From an uncultured Ruminococcus sp. (GTDB taxonomy: Bacteria; Bacillota; Clostridia; Oscillospirales; Ruminococcaceae): 5,221 nt of DNA. The stretch is taken from positions 1 through 5,221 of the forward strand of contig CAMVIL010000118.1 of the NCBI GenBank assembly GCA_947167535.1, written 5' to 3'. This document shows positions 1 to 5,221 of this stretch, piece by piece (position 1 is the first letter of the stretch; every line of letters begins with the position of its first letter). A program made the translations under genes and the position numbers. A model generated the notes under the pieces. The model made no database searches. It was not told where the DNA came from and saw nothing but the letters and a program-made list of their open reading frames with translations.

Positions 1-48
1 CACCCTCGGGTCTTCTTCGGAGAGAGGACCCGAGGGTGTGCTTTTTTT
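1..48. terminator. Probable bidirectional rho-independent terminator
   Basis: Bases 1-12 and 27-38 form a perfect 12-bp GC-rich stem. The apex can fold further, including a cUUCGg tetraloop at 15-20. On the plus strand the stem is followed, after three bases, by seven T residues (42-48), so it is a good terminator for a gene arriving from the left, outside the window. On the minus strand the hairpin starts 38 bases after the stop codon of the GH43 gene, where that transcript should end. The A-run before the stem is typical of two-way terminators, but the T-run needed on the minus strand would lie beyond base 1 and cannot be seen. The hairpin is certain; two-way function is inference. Confidence 0.85.
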
Positions 49-76
49 ACAGGAGTTTTATGCCAATGATTCTTGT

Positions 77-2287
77 TTAGCTGAGGCGCCAGCTGTCAAC
101 GGAAGCCGAGCCGTTGAATACAAAGTACAGATCGTTCTTGCCGCTCAGGTTCTGAACAGGTACCTTGAATTCCTTCATGGACGAGCCCGCAGGAACTTCG
201 ATGTAGGATACTGCGGTTCCCGTAGCGCGGCCCTTGCATACCTTTATGAGGCAGCCGCTGTAGGAGGACGCCTTGACGGTGATGTACTTAGCGCTGTATC
301 CGCAGTCAACGCCGGAGACTCTGTACCAGCTGCCCTTGTTGGCCTGTACGGTAGAATCTCCGCTGCCGCTGATGGTGATGCCTCCCTGATGCGAGAATGT
401 CGCCGCACGCTGAGTGGTGAAGGGATCAAAGGACTTGACCTGATCTACACCCGCCTTGGAGCCCTTTACAGCCTGAATGGTGCCGTCGGAATTGATGGTC
501 ACTTTGTCGATGTGAGTGCTGCGGTAGCCGCCCTTGATGCCCATGCTGTCCTGTAAGTACTGTGCATGGTAGAACAGATACCACTGGTTGTTGAACTTGT
601 AGAATGTGTGGTGGTTGTTGCCGCCGGTGCCGAAGAATGTGCCGATACCCTTGAAGGCCTCGCCCTTGTAGGTGAAGGGTCCGAGAGGACTGTCGCTGAC
701 CATGTAGTTGATCGCGCCGCCTGTCAGGCCGTAGGAGTTTCCGCCGGTGTTGAAGTTCGAGCAGTAGCTGTAATAGTACTTGCCGTTGAACTTGTGGATA
801 CCGCTGTCCTCGAAGAGGTAGGGCGCATCTATCATCTGGGGAGTACCCACGATAGAAGTCATATCATCGCCGAGCTTTACGCATCTTGCGGTCTTGGGAT
901 GAGCGTCCTGACCGGTGGGAACGCCGCCGCCGAAGTACAGGTATCCTGTGCCGTCGTCGTCAACGAGTACTGCCGGGTCGAAGAGCCACTCAACGTTGCC
1001 GCAGTTCGGGGTCGAACGTGAGATCAGAGCCTTGCCGATAGGATCTCTCCAGGGGCCTGTCGGGCTGTCTGCTTCGAGAACTGCAATGCCGTTGCCGCCG
1101 TTTGCGAAGTAGAGGAAGAACTTCTCCTTGCCGTTTATCTTCTTGTGGCAGGCAGTAGGCGCCCAGGAGTTTCCGCCCCACTTGCAGAGACCGTTGGAGC
1201 CTGCTGCCTTGATGAGGCCGTGATCTGTCCAGTTGACGAGGTCATCGGAGGAGATGCAGCGCAGGCAGTCGATGGAGCTGTATTTGATGTCGGTGATGTT
1301 GCCGTTGCTGTAAAGCAGGTGGTCGTCGGTCATGAATACATAGATCCTGCCGTTGTATTCCATAACACCGGGATCGGCGCCGAAGTACTGGGAGATCAGC
1401 GGGTTGTGCTCGTTATTCTTCTTGTAGCAGGTGGCGAGATTTACGCTGCCGAATCTTCTCTCAAGATCTGAGAAGTCTACCTCGGGAGCAGGGAAGCCGA
1501 CGATGTTGCCGACCAGATAGTCCTTGAGCAGCTGCAGATCGGTGGTGTCCACCTTGCCGTTGTCGTCGATGTCGGCATTGGATTTTGACTGATCGACAGG
1601 CCAGCCCTGACTCATATAGCGGCTGAAGAGCACCAGATCGGTAACGTCGATGGCGCCGTCGTAGTTGATGTCACCTCTGGGATCGGTGAGAGTCTTGTCC
1701 TCTTTGGGAGTCTCGCCGACGGTTGTGCCTTCCACAGCAACTATCGCTTCGTCGATGTAGAAGTTGCCTGTAACGTCGGTGGTCTCAACGTAGAGTATAA
1801 GATCGCTGGCGCCCGAAGGGATCTGGAAGCTTTCATTTGCAAGCTGTATCCATTTGCCCGCGGTAGTCGAGCCCTCGGCGATGTGTGCGTACTGTGTAGT
1901 TCCGGTAGAATCGTTGTACTGCAGCGAGAGCAGGAAATTCTGGCTGGACTCGCCGTCCTCGTAGTCTACCCATACGCTGAAGCTGTACCTCTGACCCGCC
2001 TTGAAGGTATCGGTATCCAGCTTTTTCTGAAGACCCTGCCATGCCTTTGCGCGGTCTTTGATGAGAAGCGCGTTGGTTCCCCAGTATGGGTGTCTGCCGC
2101 TGAGGGTCAGCTCGCCTTCGCCTCTTACTTCCCAGTCGCCGCTGCTGTCCTCGAAGGTGTCGTGGTAGTAGTAGCCGTTCACGTCGGGATTGATAGCATT
2201 GACAGCGAAGTCGGGCGCCATTGTCGCCAGCATGGTGCCGCTTACAGCGACCATGCACAGTTTTTTGAGTGGTTTTCTTAGTTGCAT
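77..2287 (-). CDS. Secreted GH43 hemicellulase with CBM22-like, internal dockerin and CBM6-like modules (cellulosomal)
   Basis: Predicted 736-residue exported glycoside hydrolase, likely an arabinofuranosidase or xylosidase acting on arabinoxylan. Residues 1-31 are a signal peptide: basic start, hydrophobic core, likely cleavage after AVNA (28-31). Residues about 35-187 resemble CBM22 (xylan binding). A short linker leads to a type I dockerin (about 204-262) with two calcium loops: D206, N208, D210, D214, D217 and D239, D241, N243, D247, D250. The GH43 five-bladed propeller spans about 290-620. By family pattern the catalytic base is D305 (in GADPG), the pKa-modulating acid D437 (in LFDPA), the general acid E493 (in LFEDSG), and the metal-associated His H559 or H560. 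Residues about 618-736 resemble CBM6, with W654 and W733 as candidate sugar-stacking residues. All catalytic positions are intact. The start is set by a strong ribosome binding site 7 bases upstream followed by a clear signal peptide. The gene is probably monocistronic. Exact substrate and GH43 subfamily cannot be decided by eye. Confidence 0.95.
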   Translation of the reverse strand: MQLRKPLKKLCMVAVSGTMLATMAPDFAVNAINPDVNGYYYHDTFEDSSGDWEVRGEGELTLSGRHPYWGTNALLIKDRAKAWQGLQKKLDTDTFKAGQRYSFSVWVDYEDGESSQNFLLSLQYNDSTGTTQYAHIAEGSTTAGKWIQLANESFQIPSGASDLILYVETTDVTGNFYIDEAIVAVEGTTVGETPKEDKTLTDPRGDINYDGAIDVTDLVLFSRYMSQGWPVDQSKSNADIDDNGKVDTTDLQLLKDYLVGNIVGFPAPEVDFSDLERRFGSVNLATCYKKNNEHNPLISQYFGADPGVMEYNGRIYVFMTDDHLLYSNGNITDIKYSSIDCLRCISSDDLVNWTDHGLIKAAGSNGLCKWGGNSWAPTACHKKINGKEKFFLYFANGGNGIAVLEADSPTGPWRDPIGKALISRSTPNCGNVEWLFDPAVLVDDDGTGYLYFGGGVPTGQDAHPKTARCVKLGDDMTSIVGTPQMIDAPYLFEDSGIHKFNGKYYYSYCSNFNTGGNSYGLTGGAINYMVSDSPLGPFTYKGEAFKGIGTFFGTGGNNHHTFYKFNNQWYLFYHAQYLQDSMGIKGGYRSTHIDKVTINSDGTIQAVKGSKAGVDQVKSFDPFTTQRAATFSHQGGITISGSGDSTVQANKGSWYRVSGVDCGYSAKYITVKASSYSGCLIKVCKGRATGTAVSYIEVPAGSSMKEFKVPVQNLSGKNDLYFVFNGSASVDSWRLS

Positions 2288-2294
2288 TGTAATG

Positions 2295-2306
2295 CTCCTC
2301 CTCTTT
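2295..2306 (-). promoter_or_regulatory. Ribosome binding site of the GH43 gene
   Basis: On the minus strand the sequence AAAGAGGAGGAG lies 7 bases before the ATG at 2287. It is a near-ideal anti-16S match and fixes the start codon, which begins a good signal peptide. Confidence 0.88.
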
Positions 2307-2352
2307 GATAATATTAAACAGTTTTTGTTAACATATATTACTATTTGAGGAG

Positions 2353-2382
2353 ATTATATCACAATGCATGACAATACCACAA
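2353..2382 (-). promoter_or_regulatory. Probable sigma-A promoter of the GH43 gene (extended -10)
   Basis: The minus strand carries a consensus TATAAT at 2358-2353, preceded by TGA, giving the extended form TGnTATAAT (2361-2353). A weak -35 candidate, TTGTGG at 2382-2377, sits 18 bases upstream and matches consensus at only three of six positions. Transcription would start near 2346, leaving an AT-rich leader of about 58 bases before the ATG. The poor -35 together with an extended -10 suggests a promoter that could be helped by an activator. Between the two boxes ATTGTCA and ATTGTGA repeat exactly 10 bases apart, a possible operator. The -10 assignment is strong; regulation is inference. Confidence 0.72.
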
Positions 2383-2583
2383 CCCATAAAAGCAGAATAT
2401 AGTGGACGAAATAGAAATCTCAGAAAATCATTTACAAAAAGTACACTAAAAAACCGCGTTGTTTCAACGTTTTTCGCCTGCTATAAAGATTGTACTATCT
2501 TATACGAACAAATTTGGCATTGTATGCAAGTTGTATTGTTTGTGCGACTCTGTGTACACAAAATGTCATGGGTTTTTAAGCGC
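2383..2583. other. Non-coding spacer without a recognisable gene
   Basis: This AT-rich stretch of about 200 bases lies between the kinase operon terminator and the GH43 promoter. Plus-strand reading frames crossing it lack a ribosome binding site and have no recognisable protein character. It holds a small hairpin with a 5-bp stem (2457-2461 with 2465-2469) that has T-runs on both strands and could be a weak back-up terminator, and a 10-bp palindrome TGTGTACACA (2551-2560). I see no convincing small RNA, riboswitch or tRNA. Confidence 0.6.
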
Positions 2584-2635
2584 AAAAAAGGCAACACCGT
2601 GCTGTCAAAGCCTGACGGCTCTGCGGTATTGCCTT
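2584..2635 (-). terminator. Rho-independent terminator of the permease/kinase operon
   Basis: Read on the minus strand, AAGGCAA and ACCG (2635-2629, 2627-2624) pair with CGGT and TTGCCTT (2599-2596, 2594-2588), with one mismatch between the two blocks. The apex contains a smaller AGCC/GGCT stem. The arm runs straight into six T residues (2589-2584). It starts 23 bases after the kinase stop codon and separates the kinase transcript from the GH43 gene. Confidence 0.88.
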
Positions 2636-2657
2636 ACCGTATTTTGTTTCTGTCGGG

Positions 2658-3536
2658 CTAGAACTTTATCCTGATACTGAGCCTGCCGTCGGAATACTCC
2701 GCCGTGATGATGCCGCCCATGCGCTCTGTCAGCGTGCGGGATATCGACAGCCCCAGACCCGTTGAATGGTGCGCCGCTTCGACGGTGTAGAACCTGTCGA
2801 ACAGCTGCTCGACCTCGACGGCGGACAGATTCTTCGCCGAGTTGGAGAAGGTTATCTCGCCGCTGTCGGACAGGACGATGTCAAGGTCGCCGTCGCTGTA
2901 TTTCACCGCATTGTTCAGCAGGTTTGAGAATATCCGCGAGAGGTACTCCTCGTTCAGCATCGCCTTGACGGTAGTCTCGGTCATCTGCACCGTGGGAGTA
3001 ATGCCGTGCTCCATGAGAGCGCCGTAGTATCCCATTATGCTGTCCTCAAGCACACGGTTTATCAGCACTTCCTTGGTTTTCAGCTCAGCGTCGTCGGAGA
3101 TCATCACCGAATAGCGGAACAGCTCTTCGGTCAGCTGTTTCATTGCAAGCGCACGCTCGGAGATAATGTCGAGGTAACGCTCTATCTGCTGAGGCTTTTC
3201 CATCGGCTTCATCATGTCGAGGTACCCGCAGATAGCCGTCAGGGGAGTCCTGATATCGTGGGAGACGTTGGTTATGGCGGTCTTGAGCTCGGTGTCTCCG
3301 CTGACATAGCGGTTGTGCTCCTGACGCAGGAGCTCCAGCTGAGTGTTTATGCCGTTTGCCAGCCGCGCCATGTCCTTATCCCTTGCCGATATGAAAACAG
3401 GCAGATTGGTGTCCTCGCGCAGCCGCGCCTCAAAGCCGTCGGCTATCTCTTTTGCCGACAGCTTGAGGGTATATACCTTCAGCGCAAGCGCTGCCACAGC
3501 CACCGCCAGTATTATTATGATAATGATGTACGGCAT
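2658..3536 (-). CDS. Sensor histidine kinase, short, single membrane helix, no extracellular sensor domain
   Basis: Predicted 292-residue membrane histidine kinase that should phosphorylate a response regulator not present in the window. Residues 4-20 form one hydrophobic helix (isoleucine and alanine rich) with only three residues before it, so there is no external sensing domain. A helical linker (about 21-80) leads to the dimerisation/phosphoacceptor domain with H93 in VSHDIRTPLT; H93, D94 and T97 fit the H-D/E-x-x-T pattern of kinases that also act as phosphatases. The ATP-binding domain has an N box (FSNLLNNAVKYS, 203-214), an F box (LFDRFY, 245-250) and a G2 box (STGLGLSIS, 258-266). 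The usual G1 box DxGxG is replaced around N232 (FSNSAKN). The ATG at 3536 is preferred over an in-frame TTG at 3560 because the ribosome binding site lies between them. Kinases of this short type often sit with ABC transporters for antimicrobial peptides; that role is inference from the upstream permeases. Confidence 0.93.
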   Translation of the reverse strand: MPYIIIIIILAVAVAALALKVYTLKLSAKEIADGFEARLREDTNLPVFISARDKDMARLANGINTQLELLRQEHNRYVSGDTELKTAITNVSHDIRTPLTAICGYLDMMKPMEKPQQIERYLDIISERALAMKQLTEELFRYSVMISDDAELKTKEVLINRVLEDSIMGYYGALMEHGITPTVQMTETTVKAMLNEEYLSRIFSNLLNNAVKYSDGDLDIVLSDSGEITFSNSAKNLSAVEVEQLFDRFYTVEAAHHSTGLGLSISRTLTERMGGIITAEYSDGRLSIRIKF

Positions 3537-3544
3537 AAAACTTA

Positions 3545-3551
3545 CTCCTTT
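3545..3551 (-). promoter_or_regulatory. Ribosome binding site that decides the kinase start
   Basis: AAAGGAG on the minus strand lies 8 bases before the ATG at 3536. A longer frame opening at TTG (3560) would place this site inside the coding sequence and add eight residues before the membrane helix, so the ATG is the better start. Confidence 0.85.
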
Positions 3552-3561
3552 GTACGCCAAT

Positions 3562-3591
3562 ACCCTTCCGCGTTTTTTGCCGCAGAAGGGT
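3562..3591 (-). promoter_or_regulatory. Intra-operon hairpin between permease and kinase genes
   Basis: Bases 3562-3572 and 3581-3591 form an 11-bp inverted repeat (one G-U pair in RNA) around an 8-base loop, which reads GCAAAAAA on the minus strand. It lies in the 94-base gap after the permease and ends 10 bases before the kinase ribosome binding site. No T-run follows on the minus strand, so it is not a standard terminator in the operon direction. It could stabilise the upstream permease mRNA, mark a processing site, or lower kinase expression relative to the transporter. The plus-strand side is T-rich but has no gene to terminate. Confidence 0.6.
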
Positions 3592-3630
3592 CAGCTTTCT
3601 GTTTGTCTCTTTCTTTTGTTCTGTATAGTC

Positions 3631-4521
3631 TTATTTTAGATCTCTTTTATTTGTAACTATCACGCCTGCCACTATCATGATAACAGCGGTCAGCAGGCAA
3701 CAGAGCATACACATCGGCAGCAGCGGCTCTGTCGTGATATTCGCAAAGAACCAATCTCCCGCGGTGTTTATCAGACCGTTGGGGTCGCAGCACAGCAGAT
3801 ACAGCGTGCTTTTGAATGCGGGCGTGATCGAATCCTCTGTCCAGTTAAACATATTGTTGATAGTGACCAGCTTATCGCTCACATACATCTGTGAGAATAC
3901 GTCAAGTATGATGACCGCGATAAACCCGGGAGCTTTTCTGCCGACAGCCATCATCACCAGCAGCGTCACAGCCGCAAGACCCGCTATGGCGATAACGGCG
4001 CAGATGTTCATCTGCAGCAGGTAGTGTAGCTCCTTATGTAAACGCTCGCCGATGGTCTGCCAGGACCAGTCTACTCTGTACTCCTCGTAATGATCGTAGA
4101 AGCCTGTGCCGTATCTTAACAGGCAGAAGCCGATGCCGATAAGCTCGCTGACACTGTGTATCAGAAGCATACCCAGATAAGTGCTGATAAAATAGCTCAG
4201 GAACAGCTTAGTCCGCGAATGTCCCGCCAGTATCTTGTTGCGTATCGTCCCCGACGAAAGCTCTTCGCCGACAAACAGCGCAATTATAGCTATCGCGGCG
4301 TAGGTATAATACATCAGGTGTCCCAGATATGTTGGCACCTCGCTCAGCGACCAGCCTGCCCAGTCGACCTGCCCACTTTTCAGTGCTATTGTATGCGGCG
4401 TGTACCAATCCGCATTGGTCAGAGCTACATATATATTTATTAAGGGCATAGCGATGAACACTATCCAGAATATCTTGCTGCGAAACAGCTTGTGGAAATT
4501 TGCTTTAAGTAAATTCTTCAT
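3631..4521 (-). CDS. ABC-2 type transporter permease subunit
   Basis: Predicted 296-residue integral membrane subunit of an ABC transporter. Hydrophobic segments lie at about 17-36, 69-85, 108-133, 170-193, 197-212 and 268-290, giving six likely helices as usual for ABC-2 permeases. After the second helix comes the motif EELSSGTIRNKILAGHSR (86-103), typical of the family and expected on the cytoplasmic side near the ATPase. The protein ends in NKRDLK, a tail shared with its upstream neighbour (RKTDLK). It starts 13 bases after the upstream permease stop, with GGAGGAG 6 bases before the ATG, so the two genes are surely co-transcribed. It is a diverged tandem duplicate of that neighbour. The pair probably forms a heterodimer, as in peptide or lantibiotic self-protection transporters, with the ATPase encoded elsewhere. 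Substrate is unknown. Confidence 0.9.
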   Translation of the reverse strand: MKNLLKANFHKLFRSKIFWIVFIAMPLINIYVALTNADWYTPHTIALKSGQVDWAGWSLSEVPTYLGHLMYYTYAAIAIIALFVGEELSSGTIRNKILAGHSRTKLFLSYFISTYLGMLLIHSVSELIGIGFCLLRYGTGFYDHYEEYRVDWSWQTIGERLHKELHYLLQMNICAVIAIAGLAAVTLLVMMAVGRKAPGFIAVIILDVFSQMYVSDKLVTINNMFNWTEDSITPAFKSTLYLLCCDPNGLINTAGDWFFANITTEPLLPMCMLCCLLTAVIMIVAGVIVTNKRDLK

Positions 4522-4527
4522 TGTACG

Positions 4528-4537
4528 CTCCTCCTTA
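4528..4537 (-). promoter_or_regulatory. Ribosome binding site overlapping the upstream stop region
   Basis: On the minus strand TAAGGAGGAG joins the stop codon of the upstream permease (4537-4535) directly to a GGAGGAG site (4534-4528), 6 bases before the ATG at 4521. Ribosomes ending the first gene are placed right beside the next start, which supports translational coupling and balanced amounts of the two permeases. Confidence 0.8.
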
Positions 4538-5221
4538 CTTCAGGTCTGTCTTTCTGAACATTGCCGCACCCGCGACAGCCATTGCAGCCAGCGTTATGCA
4601 GCACCACCAGCACTTGGGAGCGTGTTCGATATTCATGAAATAAGCCTTTGGTCCGAAGGCATACAGCCATTCGACATAGGAGGAGGGCAGGATAGCGTCT
4701 ATGGTGAGGAACAGCTTTTTATGCATATCCGAAAGCTTATCCGCTTCATACATCAACTTGCGGACAAAGAACCAGTCGAAGAAGTAGTACACCACAAGGT
4801 CGGTGAGGAACGCGATGACCATTCCCGTGGTGCGCTCGCCCGCGAATGTGATGCAGAACACGGTGAACGCCACAAGTGCCGCCACAGGAGGCAGAGAACA
4901 CATTATCATTTTCATGAGCGTGCCTAAGTCCTTTGTGTCGAAGCCGTATCTTACGCAGCATACGGTAAAGGGTACCGCTATGCAGAAAAGGTTGACTATC
5001 AGAGCCTCGCATATGCTCGTTATCAGGTAGCTGACATAAAGCTCAACTCTCGAATAGCCTGCGACTATCTTGTTTCTGAGAGTACCCGAGGAGTACTCGT
5101 CGCCCACCAGTATACCCACCATCGCAACGATAACGTAGGTCAGAAACATCAGGTGTCCGAAGCAGGACTCGCCGCACTGACGGATGTTCCACTTTTCTAT
5201 GCCGTACTCGGGATACAGCCC
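4535..5221 (-). CDS. ABC-2 type transporter permease subunit, partial (5' end outside window)
   Basis: The reading frame stays open to the right edge, so only the C-terminal 228 residues are visible. An internal Met at 5149 is not the start: upstream codons continue in frame, and the read-through reaches the conserved GHLM that also precedes the second helix of the neighbouring permease. From the first visible residue, hydrophobic segments lie at about 24-40, 62-89, 105-126, 131-149 and 204-222. The motif DEYSSGTLRNKIVAGYSR (41-58) and the C-terminal RKTDLK match the downstream permease. By comparison with that 296-residue paralogue, roughly 65-75 N-terminal residues including the first helix are missing. 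C16 and C20 (CGESC) lie in the loop before a helix, probably extracytoplasmic, and have no counterpart in the paralogue. It is the most upstream visible gene of the operon. Function as a permease is clear; the substrate is not. Confidence 0.9.
   Translation of the reverse strand, partial: GLYPEYGIEKWNIRQCGESCFGHLMFLTYVIVAMVGILVGDEYSSGTLRNKIVAGYSRVELYVSYLITSICEALIVNLFCIAVPFTVCCVRYGFDTKDLGTLMKMIMCSLPPVAALVAFTVFCITFAGERTTGMVIAFLTDLVVYYFFDWFFVRKLMYEADKLSDMHKKLFLTIDAILPSSYVEWLYAFGPKAYFMNIEHAPKCWWCCITLAAMAVAGAAMFRKTDLK

Noticed and set aside
38..1471. Long plus-strand open frames opposite the GH43 gene (for example 38-556, 566-1021, 1145-1471)
   Set aside because: They lie antisense to a gene with complete, recognisable domains, have no good ribosome binding sites, and show the valine/alanine-rich composition expected from reading GC-biased codons backwards.
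2308..2339. AT-only inverted repeat in the GH43 leader as a possible riboswitch or regulatory hairpin
   Set aside because: Pairing is almost entirely A-U with a bulge and a mismatch, so it would be unstable; no known riboswitch pattern is visible.
2457..2474. Small hairpin followed by five T residues, as a possible terminator
   Set aside because: The stem is only 5 bp with a 3-base loop and no plus-strand gene precedes it. At most it is a weak back-up element, so it is not listed as a terminator.
2551..2560. 10-bp palindrome TGTGTACACA as a possible operator
   Set aside because: Palindromes of this length are expected several times by chance in a window of this size, and it lies about 170 bases upstream of the promoter with no second copy nearby.
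2368..2674. Two overlapping plus-strand frames of 97 and 71 codons in the intergenic region
   Set aside because: They cross the kinase terminator and the GH43 promoter, lack ribosome binding sites and have no protein-like character.
3537..3560. TTG at 3560 as the start of the kinase gene
   Set aside because: The only good ribosome binding site (3545-3551) lies downstream of this TTG and is correctly spaced for the ATG at 3536.
3006..3656. A 216-codon plus-strand frame opposite the histidine kinase
   Set aside because: It covers conserved kinase motifs on the other strand, has no recognisable domain or ribosome binding site, and runs across the intergenic hairpin; it is a codon-bias shadow.

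Overview
The window looks like chromosomal DNA of an anaerobic, fibre-degrading Firmicute, most likely a Ruminococcus or close relative. The main evidence is a secreted GH43 hemicellulase with CBM22-like and CBM6-like modules and a complete type I dockerin, the plug that anchors enzymes to a cellulosome. Moderate G+C (52% in one 60-base stretch counted), strong GGAGG ribosome binding sites and a Firmicute-style histidine kinase fit this. Species cannot be fixed from the sequence.

All real genes are on the minus strand, so transcription runs from right to left. From the right edge, the order is: the 3' part of an ABC-2 type permease (4535-5221, start outside the window); a second, paralogous ABC-2 permease (3631-4521) 13 bases downstream; a short sensor histidine kinase (2658-3536) after a 94-base gap containing a stable hairpin; and a rho-independent terminator (2584-2635). 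These three genes are probably one operon of the kind that senses and resists membrane-active peptides or similar compounds. The ATP-binding subunit and response regulator are not visible and would be expected beyond the right edge.

A 370-base intergenic stretch (2288-2657) follows. It holds the kinase operon terminator, about 200 bases with no gene, and a promoter with an extended -10 box for the next gene. The enzyme gene (77-2287) is probably transcribed alone. It encodes signal peptide, CBM22-like module, internal dockerin, GH43 catalytic domain and CBM6-like module. It should be an exported, cellulosome-attached arabinoxylan-debranching or xylan-side-chain enzyme. It ends 38 bases before a 12-bp GC-rich hairpin at the left edge, which probably terminates transcription from both sides.

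The two units are separated by a terminator, and nothing in the sequence links them functionally. I see no mobile element, CRISPR array, tRNA or rRNA. No wholly new system is evident. The points most worth a second look are the internal dockerin, the kinase without a sensory domain beside tandem permeases, the hairpin inside the operon, and the 10-bp repeated motif within the enzyme promoter.
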